In this document: one piece after another, positions 8,139-16,391 of the stretch
Layout: the number at the start of each line of letters is the position of its first letter
Position numbering within the stretch: position 1 is the stretch's first letter
Source of the DNA: Nostoc sp. C052
Lineage (GTDB): Bacteria > Cyanobacteriota > Cyanobacteriia > Cyanobacteriales > Nostocaceae
Reading direction: 5' to 3'
DNA: 64,000 nucleotides
Assembly (NCBI RefSeq): GCF_013393905.1
Contig: NZ_CP040272.1
Coordinates: 2,914,001 to 2,978,000 of the forward strand
Translations under genes and position numbers: made by a program
Notes under the pieces: model-generated
Told to the model about the DNA's origin: nothing
The model's database searches: none
What the model saw: the letters and a program-made list of their open reading frames with translations, nothing else

Positions 8139-8837
8139 ATGGTGCAGCAGATGCTCAAGCGGCTATTTCAATGGTTCAAAAAGCTTTTTCAGAGCTTGTT
8201 TGGTGGAAAACAGACTGCCTCCAAATCTAGGGGGAATGTGGAAAAGGAACCAGCGCCACCCCTAAGCGATACGGATCTGGAATTTCTCTTTAACGAACTG
8301 TTGCAAGGAGTTCATCAAGCACGAGGCGAAGCATGGGCGCGAAAGTGGCTGCATAATATTGAACATCGTATCCCAACTGAACACTGGGTTGAGTGGTTAG
8401 GGCGCTTTGGCGACAGATTGCTTGCATCACCTACACCTAACAATGAAATGGCTGCGCGGTTAGTGCAACTGGGTGAATTGGACATCCCAGAAATCGGAGA
8501 TGTTGCCTATAGTATTGGGATGCAGTTGTTGACACGCAATCCAGGCGAACCCATTTGGGAATATGCAGGGCCAGATACCGCTAGCATAAATTTGCCCTCT
8601 GAGCCAACTACCCCAGTATCAGAGTTAGCAGATACGCTAGAAAACCCCCCCGAGGGAGAATACCAAACTGTCACCCTAGAAGAGTTGTTTGTGATGTTAC
8701 AGGAGGATGAAAACTTACGCCAGCAGATTGCTCAACAGCTTGCCGTTGAAACAGATGATCCACAAGTGCTTGTCCAGGCATTGATCAGCCAATTATATCC
8801 TGGTGGTGAATCGACTACAGAGCAAACAGAAAATTAA
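8139..8837 (+). CDS. Small paralogue of the N-terminal region of the neighbouring TPR-CHAT protein
   Basis: 232 residues, soluble. The basic amphipathic N-terminus (MLKRLFQWFKKLFQSLFGG) could touch membrane. Residues ~42-125 (TDLEFLFNELLQGVHQARG, then LLASPTPNN, then VQLGEL, then IGDVAYSIGMQLL) align closely with residues ~45-130 of the CHAT protein at 9201. A WEYAGPD motif and the C-terminal block LEELFVMLQEDENLRQQIAQ also have counterparts there (LDELWVRLDQSTNLVQQLAS). So it is the entire pre-TPR portion without TPRs or protease. A partner, decoy or inhibitor of the CHAT protein is an inference from this architecture. A start at the GTG at 8142 would mirror the paralogue. Confidence 0.8.
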   Translation: MVQQMLKRLFQWFKKLFQSLFGGKQTASKSRGNVEKEPAPPLSDTDLEFLFNELLQGVHQARGEAWARKWLHNIEHRIPTEHWVEWLGRFGDRLLASPTPNNEMAARLVQLGELDIPEIGDVAYSIGMQLLTRNPGEPIWEYAGPDTASINLPSEPTTPVSELADTLENPPEGEYQTVTLEELFVMLQEDENLRQQIAQQLAVETDDPQVLVQALISQLYPGGESTTEQTEN

Positions 8838-9200
8838 TGGCAGAGTCAACAGATTTTGGATTTTGGATTTTAAATTTTGGATTGACCCCATCGATAAACA
8901 GATGCAGCTGGAAGATTTTGGATTCTGAATTTGTGTAACCTCCGAAGGTTGAAAGCGCATAACGGGACGTTAGTTAGGCATGAACCATAAAGAATCTAAA
9001 ATCTAAAATCTAAAATTGGCAGGGTCAAAACTCAAAAGTTAAATCTGGGAATTGTAACGTTGTAATGCTATGCTCTTGAAGATTTGTATATTTTTTGCTA
9101 ACCTGCTACGGAAGCGCTGTCCGAATCTAATGGATTTTTACGTAATTGATGATTTTTTTAACACAACGATGGCTACAATCTAGAAAAACAAAATCCAAGA
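8838..9200. repeat. Spacer with inverted arrays of a seven-base repeat
   Basis: Arrays built from gattttg/gatttta words at 8851-8884 and again around 8911-8930 face reverse-complement arrays (aatctaaaatctaaaat) at about 8994-9017. Together they can form a loose stem around gcgcataacgggacg. This is the short tandemly repeated repetitive sequence type known from heterocystous cyanobacteria. The promoter of the CHAT gene is presumably in the AT-rich part after 9060. Confidence 0.6.
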
Positions 9201-12200
9201 GTGTGGCAGATGCTCAGGCGGATATCGCAGTCGCTTAAAAGGTTTTTAAAGCGCCTCATTGCAAGTAAACAGACTACTTCTCTCAAGGGTGTGAGAGGAC
9301 GCAATCTGGTGGGAATACGACCAGAACTAACCAATGCGGATCTGGAACAATTGTTTATCCAATTGTTAGAAGGCGTGCATCAAGCACGAGGACGACAGTG
9401 GGCATTGAGGTATCTGCAACGGCTTGAAAATCGCGTTCCGGCTGAACGCTGGATAGACTGGTTGGTGATGTTTGGTGAAAGCTTACTAGCTTCACCTACA
9501 CCAAATCCTCTTTTAGCAATACAGATGGTGCAATTAGGGGAACTTGGTGTTGGCAGAATTGGAGATGTTGCTTATGACATTGGCATTCGGCTAATGCAAA
9601 ATTTACCCACAGAAATAGAGTATCAGGACAATCAGCCACAAGATGATGGAGAAATAACTCCTGGGCAAGAACTGATCGGCGATTTGGGCGAGCAGTTATG
9701 GGAGTATGATGAGCCAGAGTTTGTAGAAATAACTCCTGGGCAAGAACTGATCCGCGATTTAGGGGAGCAGTTATGGGAGTATGATGAGCCAGAATTTGTA
9801 GAGATCGCGACAAATGAAGAAATTATCCCAAGTTCTCCCGGACAAGAGCTAATCCGTAGCTTAGGCGAGCAATTATGGGAATATGATGTGCCAGATGTTG
9901 AACCAATCACGTCAGCACCTCAAAATGTCTCTTTTGAGGAAAGATTACCGGAAAATTTAGAGGAACTGGTATTGGAGTATGAAGGGGAAAACGCCCAAAC
10001 CGCAATACCTGAAAATGTTCCTCTCCCCCCACTGGAAGATTCAATCACTTCCTTAGCCCAATTGAGGTTCGGCGATGAAGAAGTTGTTAAAATTACAACG
10101 CCAGCAAATCTCCTTTCCACTAGGCAAAGGACTGAATTGGCAACGTCTCCCTCGGTGGAAACCTGGGATAACACTTTGACGAATTTAGAGCCAAATGTAG
10201 CTAATACCTTAGATGAGTTGTGGGTAAGGTTGGATCAAAGTACCAATTTAGTCCAGCAACTTGCTTCGGATTTGGCAGTTCAAAGCAGTAATTCCTCTGG
10301 TAGTATTGAGCGACATAGCGATAATCCGATTACCCACGCTCAAGGGTGGTTTTACCAAGGTCTTCAACAAGCGAAAACAGGTGATTTGTTAGGCGCGATC
10401 GCATCCTATGACCAAGCCATTGCAATGCAGCCCGAATTTTCAGAATATTGGTTTAATCGAGGCTTGACGCTGTTCCATTTAGAACGTTTTGAAGAAGCGA
10501 TCGCTTCTTATGAAACCGCCATAGAATTGAAACCAGACTTCTACAAAGCTTGGTACAACCGGGGTGGAACTCTCGGAGAATTAGGATATTTTGAAGAAGC
10601 GATCGCTTCTTTTGACAAAGCTATAGAAATCAAGCCAGACTACCAAGAAGCTTGGTCTAGCAAAGGTTTGGCACTGCTGAAATTAGGTTGGCTACCAGAA
10701 GCTATTGCTAGTTATGACCAAGCCCTGAATCTGGAACCAGAAGACCAGGAAAACTGGTATCACCGAGGCATTGCCCTAGCTGTCAGCGAACAATTTGCCG
10801 AGGCGATTATATCTTACGACAGGGCTATAGAAATTAACCCAGAGTACCACGAAGTTTGGATAGACAGGGGTGTAGTGCTGTTTAATTTGGGAAGATGGTC
10901 AGAAGCGATCGCTTCCTGGGATAAAGCCCTGTCAGTTCAAGCCGATTTCTACTTAGCTTGGTACAACCGGGGTATAGCATTAGACAACTTAGGACGTAGA
11001 GAAGAAGCGATCGCCTCCTATCGGCAAGCGATCGCCATTAAACCCGACTTCCACCTAGCTTGGTATAATCAGGCAGTAGCACTGTTTTATTTAGAACAAT
11101 TTGCCGAAGCGATCGCTTGTTATGATAACGCTTTGCAAATTAAACAAGATTATTGGGAAGCTTGGATAGGTCGGGGAACTGCGATCGGTAATTTAGTGAA
11201 CTCTGACGAATTGCGGAATTTGTCGAGTAGTATCACAGCGACCAATCCCGCCTTACTACAGGGCGGCTACGAAGGAAAATTAGCCAGTTACGAGGAAGGT
11301 TTAAAGCATCTGCGGACAGATACCCATCCAGAAGGTTGGGGTAGATTGCATTTTGCGATCGCTAATACTTATTATGACCAAGGCAAAAAACATCCCAATC
11401 CCCGCGATTATTGGCGCAAAGCCGCTTCAGAGTACCATCAAGCGCTATTAACCCTCACACTAGAGTATTTTCCCCAGCTGCATCTAGAGGTTTTGCAATC
11501 TCTAAGCAAAGTGCTGATGGGCTTGGGACAAACCACACAAATTCCAGAATTACTGCAACGCGGTACAGATTTATTGCGACAATTACTGAGTGAAGAAACT
11601 CGCTCAGACGAAAGTAAAAAACAACTAGCTTTGAAATTTGCAGGCTTCGATCAATTGGCAGTAGATTTAGCCGTCGAGTCTGGTGATCTAGTAGAAGCTT
11701 GGGAAATTGCCGAACAAGGCAAAAATACTTGTTTAAATTGGCTACTTTATGGCTGGAACGATCATATTTATTCGCCTTATTATGACGCAATTCAACAACT
11801 ATTTAATCCCACAACAGCAATTATTTACTGGCATATTAGTCCAGTTGCTCTACAGACTTTTATCCTCAAAGATCAAGCACCATCACCAATTCTGCTCTTT
11901 ACACCAATGCAAGACGTTGGAGGAATATCTTTAGGGGAAGATGCTATTCGTCTAAATGAATTGCCTCTACCCGAAGCAGTACAACGCCTAATTGAATTTG
12001 AAACTTGGCTAGAAGATTGGCATCAACAATACCAAGAATATCGCAGCACAGCCCAAGACAAAGAAAGTAAAATTCACCATGCTTGGCGAGTCGAGATGGA
12101 AGAAAAGCTGTTGCAACTGTATGAAATCCTGAATATTTCCACAATTGCACAGGAACTCGAAGGCATCACCCAACTGGTTTTAATTCCTCACCGTGACTTA

Positions 12201-13061
12201 TACAGATTGCCCATTCATACACTTTTCCATCTCTCTTCTGAAAATGGCGAAGAATTACCGAATGTGGAATCAAATTTCACCGTCACCTATTTACCCAGTG
12301 CCCAAATAGGTTTATCAATCAGAACTGAAGATATTTGGCAGTGGCAAAATAAGTTATTGCTCAGTGTTGAACATCCTGAAAGTACAGGTTATCCGCCGCT
12401 TAAATTTGCCAAACTGGAATCTGAAATTGTTAGTCAGATGTTCAATAATATCCAACGAATTCAGGGAGCGGAAGCTACAAAAAACCTTGTTGTAAATGCT
12501 TTATCTGAGAATTACAATATCTTACATTTTACGGGTCATGTCACTAATAATTTAGTTGAACCTAAAAAGTCAGAATTAGCATTAGTAGGTGAAGATAGAC
12601 TTACACTAGATGAAATCTACCAACAAAATCTCGCAAGTTACAACCTTATTACCCTCTCTGCCTGTGAAAATTTAATTGCTAACAACTACACCAGTAGCGA
12701 ATACGTGAGTTTAGCGAGTGGTTTTGTCAGTCAGGGCGTACCTCATGTAGTGAGTACTCTCTGGAGTGTAGAATCTTCGGCTAGTGCTTTGGTAATGATC
12801 GAGTTTTACCGACGATTACAGCCAAATAAATCAGCCGTTACTGCCTTAGCTGAAGCAACACAATGGCTAAAAGAACTAACTGCTGGAGAACTGACAAAAT
12901 GGTATGAAGATATTTTGAATAATCTGCATCCAGAGGAAGTAAGAATTCAAACTTATTTAGCGACACAACTATATAGAAATAGTAAAATGGCATCAGATAA
13001 AATTCTTTATAACCATCCTTATTATTGGGCAGCTTTTACGATTATGGGTAAGCCGAATTAA
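9201..13061 (+). CDS. TPR-CHAT protein, predicted caspase-like cysteine protease
   Basis: 1286 residues. Residues 1-130 are an adaptor-like domain shared with the upstream small protein. Residues ~150-235 contain three copies of PGQELIxxLGEQLWEYDxP. Residues ~380-675 hold about eight tetratricopeptide repeats (AWYNRGxAL...EEAIASYDKAIEIKPD). After a helical linker comes a C-terminal CHAT (caspase HetF-associated with TPRs) domain. The predicted catalytic dyad is His1113 in LHFTGHV and Cys1155 in LSACEN. CHAT proteases cleave partner proteins when their sensor domain is engaged; the substrate here is unknown. It is not HetF, which is shorter and ordered differently. The GTG start is supported by alignment with the paralogue. 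It heads a run of small genes and an M14 peptidase on the same strand. Confidence 0.88.
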   Translation: MWQMLRRISQSLKRFLKRLIASKQTTSLKGVRGRNLVGIRPELTNADLEQLFIQLLEGVHQARGRQWALRYLQRLENRVPAERWIDWLVMFGESLLASPTPNPLLAIQMVQLGELGVGRIGDVAYDIGIRLMQNLPTEIEYQDNQPQDDGEITPGQELIGDLGEQLWEYDEPEFVEITPGQELIRDLGEQLWEYDEPEFVEIATNEEIIPSSPGQELIRSLGEQLWEYDVPDVEPITSAPQNVSFEERLPENLEELVLEYEGENAQTAIPENVPLPPLEDSITSLAQLRFGDEEVVKITTPANLLSTRQRTELATSPSVETWDNTLTNLEPNVANTLDELWVRLDQSTNLVQQLASDLAVQSSNSSGSIERHSDNPITHAQGWFYQGLQQAKTGDLLGAIASYDQAIAMQPEFSEYWFNRGLTLFHLERFEEAIASYETAIELKPDFYKAWYNRGGTLGELGYFEEAIASFDKAIEIKPDYQEAWSSKGLALLKLGWLPEAIASYDQALNLEPEDQENWYHRGIALAVSEQFAEAIISYDRAIEINPEYHEVWIDRGVVLFNLGRWSEAIASWDKALSVQADFYLAWYNRGIALDNLGRREEAIASYRQAIAIKPDFHLAWYNQAVALFYLEQFAEAIACYDNALQIKQDYWEAWIGRGTAIGNLVNSDELRNLSSSITATNPALLQGGYEGKLASYEEGLKHLRTDTHPEGWGRLHFAIANTYYDQGKKHPNPRDYWRKAASEYHQALLTLTLEYFPQLHLEVLQSLSKVLMGLGQTTQIPELLQRGTDLLRQLLSEETRSDESKKQLALKFAGFDQLAVDLAVESGDLVEAWEIAEQGKNTCLNWLLYGWNDHIYSPYYDAIQQLFNPTTAIIYWHISPVALQTFILKDQAPSPILLFTPMQDVGGISLGEDAIRLNELPLPEAVQRLIEFETWLEDWHQQYQEYRSTAQDKESKIHHAWRVEMEEKLLQLYEILNISTIAQELEGITQLVLIPHRDLYRLPIHTLFHLSSENGEELPNVESNFTVTYLPSAQIGLSIRTEDIWQWQNKLLLSVEHPESTGYPPLKFAKLESEIVSQMFNNIQRIQGAEATKNLVVNALSENYNILHFTGHVTNNLVEPKKSELALVGEDRLTLDEIYQQNLASYNLITLSACENLIANNYTSSEYVSLASGFVSQGVPHVVSTLWSVESSASALVMIEFYRRLQPNKSAVTALAEATQWLKELTAGELTKWYEDILNNLHPEEVRIQTYLATQLYRNSKMASDKILYNHPYYWAAFTIMGKPN
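9651..9800 (+). repeat. Two tandem 75-bp coding repeats (plus a divergent third to ~9900)
   Basis: Units start gaaataactcctgggcaaga at 9651 and 9726 and differ at only a few bases. A third diverged unit (ggacaagagctaatccgtag) follows near 9840. They encode the PGQELI...GEQLWEYD motif. The near identity of the first two shows recent duplication. Confidence 0.9.
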
Positions 13062-13228
13062 TCTTTTGAAACTTCTATTCCAGCCATAAAATTAGCTAGA
13101 TACTTATTTTTAGCTTCACCTCTCTAAAAGTTCAATAACCTCAGTAAAATCGTCTAATTGTATACAAAAATTGTATGAATTCGCTGTGGTCTGAAAGTTT
13201 ATGCCAGGAGTGAAGATTAAAAATAAAT

Positions 13229-13423
13229 ATGAAATCAGAAACCAGAAATATATTACTTAAAGCTTACGCAGAACTACATAAGATTATTGAAGAGTTATAT
13301 GAAGCTCATGATAGAGCAATAGAGAACAATGATTTTGACGATGCTAGTTTGTTGGCTAGTCGAGCAGATAGACTTTATGAAGAAGTCGAAAATTTAGAAA
13401 TCATCATCTCAGAATTGGAGTAG
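13229..13423 (+). CDS. Small all-helical acidic protein
   Basis: 64 residues, rich in Glu/Ala/Leu with heptad-like spacing (AYAELHKIIEELYEAHDRAI, then ASRADRLYEEVENLEIII). Predicted to be two helices, probably a coiled-coil dimer. No catalytic motif or export signal. It sits 167 bases after the CHAT gene and three bases before another small helical ORF on the same strand, which suggests translational coupling. The family was not recognised. The real-gene call rests on composition, spacing and the paired arrangement. Confidence 0.6.
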   Translation: MKSETRNILLKAYAELHKIIEELYEAHDRAIENNDFDDASLLASRADRLYEEVENLEIIISELE

Positions 13424-13426
13424 ATA

Positions 13427-13609
13427 ATGAAAACAATTGAAGAATTAAAGACTAGGATCAAAGAACTCAGTAGTCAAGCTGTAAAATTTAGTAAAAAAGC
13501 AACTGAAGTGTGTTTGACAGATCGAGAACAAGCTAAACAGTTCAGACAACAAGCTAGGGAAGCTAGTAAGCGCTGTCAGTTATTGATACAAGAATTAAAA
13601 CGGCAATAG
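13427..13609 (+). CDS. Small all-helical basic protein
   Basis: 60 residues (MKTIEELKTRIKELSSQAVK...), Lys/Gln/Arg-rich, a single predicted coiled coil with one Cys near residue 29 and another near 51. It starts three bases after the stop of the acidic helical ORF, and opposite charge suggests the two products could pair. It is followed after 31 bases by the M14 carboxypeptidase gene. No family recognised. Association with the CHAT protein is inference from gene order alone. Confidence 0.55.
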   Translation: MKTIEELKTRIKELSSQAVKFSKKATEVCLTDREQAKQFRQQAREASKRCQLLIQELKRQ

Positions 13610-13640
13610 GTTTAAAATAATTCGTACTCAGGGGTTTATT

Positions 13641-15326
13641 ATGCCAGATGTTCGGTTTGATAAATACTATCGTTATGAAGACTTAACACGCATTCTGCAC
13701 AGTTATGCTGAAGAATTTCCCCAACTAGTACGGATAGAAAGCATTGGCAAGAGTTACGAAGGACGTGACATCTGGCTATTAACAGTTAGTAACTTTGCCA
13801 CTGGCGCACATCAAGAAAAACCTGCCCTCTGGGTTGATGGCAACATCCACGCCACTGAACTAGCGCCGTCAAGTGTTTGTTTGTACCTCTTGCAAACATT
13901 AGTTACAGCCTACGGTACTCACTCAGAAATTACCCGTTGTTTGGATACCCGCACCTTTTACATTTGCCCCCGTGTTAATCCTGATGGTGCAGAGTTGGCA
14001 TTGGCTGACAAACCGAAATTTATTCGCTCTAGTACTCGTCCCTATCCCCATGATGAGGAAGGTAATGAAGGGTTAGTGATGGAAGATATCGATGGTGATG
14101 GCCGGATTTTACTGATGCGAATCCCCGATGAAAATGGGGCTTGGAAAGTCTGTCCAACTGAACCTCGTCTGCTGGTGCGACGCGAACCCACAGAAACAGG
14201 TGGTCAGTATTATCGCGTACTACCAGAAGGAAAGGTAGAAAATTACGATGGAGTTCAGATTAAAATTCAGCCTTCTAAAGAAGGGCTAGATTTAAACCGG
14301 AATTTTCCATTTTTGTGGCGGCAAGAATCTGAGCAATTTGGGTCTGGTCCCTATCCGACATCTGAAACAGAAGTGCGATCGCTAGTTCAATTTATCACTA
14401 CACATCCTAATATTACAGGAGCGATCGCCTTTCATACTTTTAGCGGTGTTTTCATCCGTCCCTACACCCACCTCAGCGATGACGAATTTCCTGTTAATGA
14501 CCTCCGCACCTATCAACGCATTGGCGCTAAAGGTACTGAACTCACCCAATATCCAGCAATCTCCGCCTTTCATGATTTCCGCTATGATCCCAAAAACGTA
14601 ATTACAGGCATATTTGACGATTGGGCTTATGAACATCAAGGTCTATTTGCTTGGACAGTAGAAGTCTGGAGTCCGCAGCGCCAAGCTGGAATTAATGATT
14701 ATAAATACATCGATTGGCAGCGAGAACACCCTCTAGAAGATGACTTGAAGATGCTGCGCTGGAACGATGAGAAACTTGCAGGCAAGGGCTATGTAGATTG
14801 GTATCCCTTCGAGCATCCCCAACTCGGCCAAATTGAACTAGGCGGCTGGGATACCATGTACGCTTGGACAAATCCCCCACCTGAATTTCTGGAGAAAGAA
14901 ATAGCCCTTTTCCCAGAATGGCTAGTTTGGCATTTGTTAATATCTCCTCGTTTAGAGATTTACGAAGCCAGTGTCCACAAATTGGGTGATGATACTTATC
15001 GAGTGCGATTGGTTGTGCATAACACAGGCTGGTTGCCCACCAATGTTACCCAAAAAGCCTTAGAAAAAAAGCTGGTACGGGGCTGTATCTGTGAAATTGA
15101 ACTACCTCCTGGGGGAACTTTAGTAACGGGTAAACCCCGTGAAGAGTTAGGTCAATTAGAGGGACGAGCTTACAAGCCTTCAACACCCATTAGACGGCAC
15201 AGCGATCCTACCAAAGATCGGGCCAAGGTGGAATGGGTGGTGCGTGTGCCTCAAGGTAGCACAGTTAAACTGCTAGCTCGTCATGAACGTGCTGGAGTTG
15301 TTCGCACTGAATTAACATTCCCATGA
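13641..15326 (+). CDS. M14-family zinc carboxypeptidase
   Basis: 561 residues. Residues ~8-330 are a carboxypeptidase-A-type domain. The zinc motif HxxE is His70-Ala-Thr-Glu73 (DGNIHATELAPSS). The substrate segment CPRVNPDGAE, the motif LDLNRNFPFLW, the third-ligand region AFHTFSGVF, and the catalytic-Glu strand TVEVWSP follow in order. The C-terminal ~150 residues form a beta-rich extension (YRVRLVVHNTGWLPTNVTQ) likely to be an accessory domain. There is no clear signal peptide, so it appears cytoplasmic. The ATG at 13641 follows an AGGGG-like stretch. It would remove C-terminal residues from peptides and might process products of the neighbouring CHAT protease, but that link is speculative. 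Confidence 0.88.
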   Translation: MPDVRFDKYYRYEDLTRILHSYAEEFPQLVRIESIGKSYEGRDIWLLTVSNFATGAHQEKPALWVDGNIHATELAPSSVCLYLLQTLVTAYGTHSEITRCLDTRTFYICPRVNPDGAELALADKPKFIRSSTRPYPHDEEGNEGLVMEDIDGDGRILLMRIPDENGAWKVCPTEPRLLVRREPTETGGQYYRVLPEGKVENYDGVQIKIQPSKEGLDLNRNFPFLWRQESEQFGSGPYPTSETEVRSLVQFITTHPNITGAIAFHTFSGVFIRPYTHLSDDEFPVNDLRTYQRIGAKGTELTQYPAISAFHDFRYDPKNVITGIFDDWAYEHQGLFAWTVEVWSPQRQAGINDYKYIDWQREHPLEDDLKMLRWNDEKLAGKGYVDWYPFEHPQLGQIELGGWDTMYAWTNPPPEFLEKEIALFPEWLVWHLLISPRLEIYEASVHKLGDDTYRVRLVVHNTGWLPTNVTQKALEKKLVRGCICEIELPPGGTLVTGKPREELGQLEGRAYKPSTPIRRHSDPTKDRAKVEWVVRVPQGSTVKLLARHERAGVVRTELTFP

Positions 15327-15479
15327 TTTTGATATTTATCGGACTTACGCAATAACTCTCTAAAACTCTTATCCCTTTGTGGACTTTGCGTACTTTGCGG
15401 TTCGTTTTTTATTATTTTGCATAAGTCCTGATTTGAAATTTTCAAACATACTTCCTGGCGTAATTACTTTAATACAGTT

Positions 15480-15947
15480 TTGTCTAAACCTATAATTACC
15501 GTTCGCCTGATTACGCGTGACGAACTTCCTCAACTTCTGGCGTTGTATCACCACCTAAACCCCATCGATGCCCCTCTACCTGCTAAAGATGTTTTACAAT
15601 CCATCTGGGATGCGATTTTACACGATCCCCGTTTGTATTACATTGTCGCTGATGTTGATAATCAGTTAGTCGCAACGTGTAACTTAACTATTGTTCCCAA
15701 CTTGACCCGTGGCGCACGTTCATACGGCATTATTGAAAATGTAGTCACTCACCCCGATTATCGACGACAGGGATTAGGTACGCAAGTACTACATTATGCC
15801 TTAACTTTGGCATGGCAGCAGCAGTGTTATAAAGTAATGCTTCTGAGTGGCTCAAAACGCGAAGAGACTTTGCATTTCTATGAAAAAGCAGGGTTCAAGC
15901 GTGGGGTAAAAACCGGATTTGTTGCCCTTGCTCCAGAGGAGTTGTGA
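15480..15947 (+). CDS. GNAT-family N-acetyltransferase
   Basis: 155 residues. The acetyl-CoA-binding motif A is clear (NVVTHPDYRRQGLGTQVLHY, the R/Q-x-x-G-x-G/A loop), followed by the motif B region with FYEKAGF near the C-terminus. The start is a TTG (15480), since no ATG precedes the conserved ITVRLITRDELPQL. The region before it contains a Nostoc dispersed repeat (ttgcataagtcctga at about 15418). The acceptor substrate is unknown. Confidence 0.85.
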   Translation: MSKPIITVRLITRDELPQLLALYHHLNPIDAPLPAKDVLQSIWDAILHDPRLYYIVADVDNQLVATCNLTIVPNLTRGARSYGIIENVVTHPDYRRQGLGTQVLHYALTLAWQQQCYKVMLLSGSKREETLHFYEKAGFKRGVKTGFVALAPEEL

Positions 15948-16391
15948 GCCAGGTTGATACAGATGAGACATCTGTTCCAAATCCTAGTCTATCTTTGGAT
16001 TCCTTTTCATAAAATCGTCTTTTGCAAACAACTTAATTCTTAGCCAAAGAATTCAGCATAATCAGGCTCGAAATTTTTGATTGCGATCGCCAATTTCCAG
16101 TCTAGTATTTGCAAATTTTCCGGCAGCGACAACTATCTAAAGAGTGAAAGTTTTTCCTCAAAGTCTAGTCTTGAGTTAGTTGTATAGTCTCGATCAAAGA
16201 TTAATAATAAATTATATTACCAAGACACATTTTATTTCTTAAATCTTGCTAAAAATCATGATGCATTGAGCTTGTCAAATGGGTTTCATATCGAGGCAAA
16301 CCAAATAATCATCTGGATATTTGTATTTACTTAACCTTGCATCCAGTATTTTCCAATAGTCAACCGAAGAAATTAAAAAGAGGATATTTCC
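15948..16391. promoter_or_regulatory. AT-rich leader upstream of the SLH-fasciclin gene
   Basis: 444 bases without a gene. The stretch before 16392 is AT-rich and ends in aaaagaggatatttccatg, a good ribosome binding site for the envelope protein. No specific operator was recognised. Confidence 0.4.

Noticed and set aside
9201..13061. Identity as HetF
   Set aside because: HetF is shorter and lacks this N-terminal domain and repeat region; the CHAT domain alone is not diagnostic.
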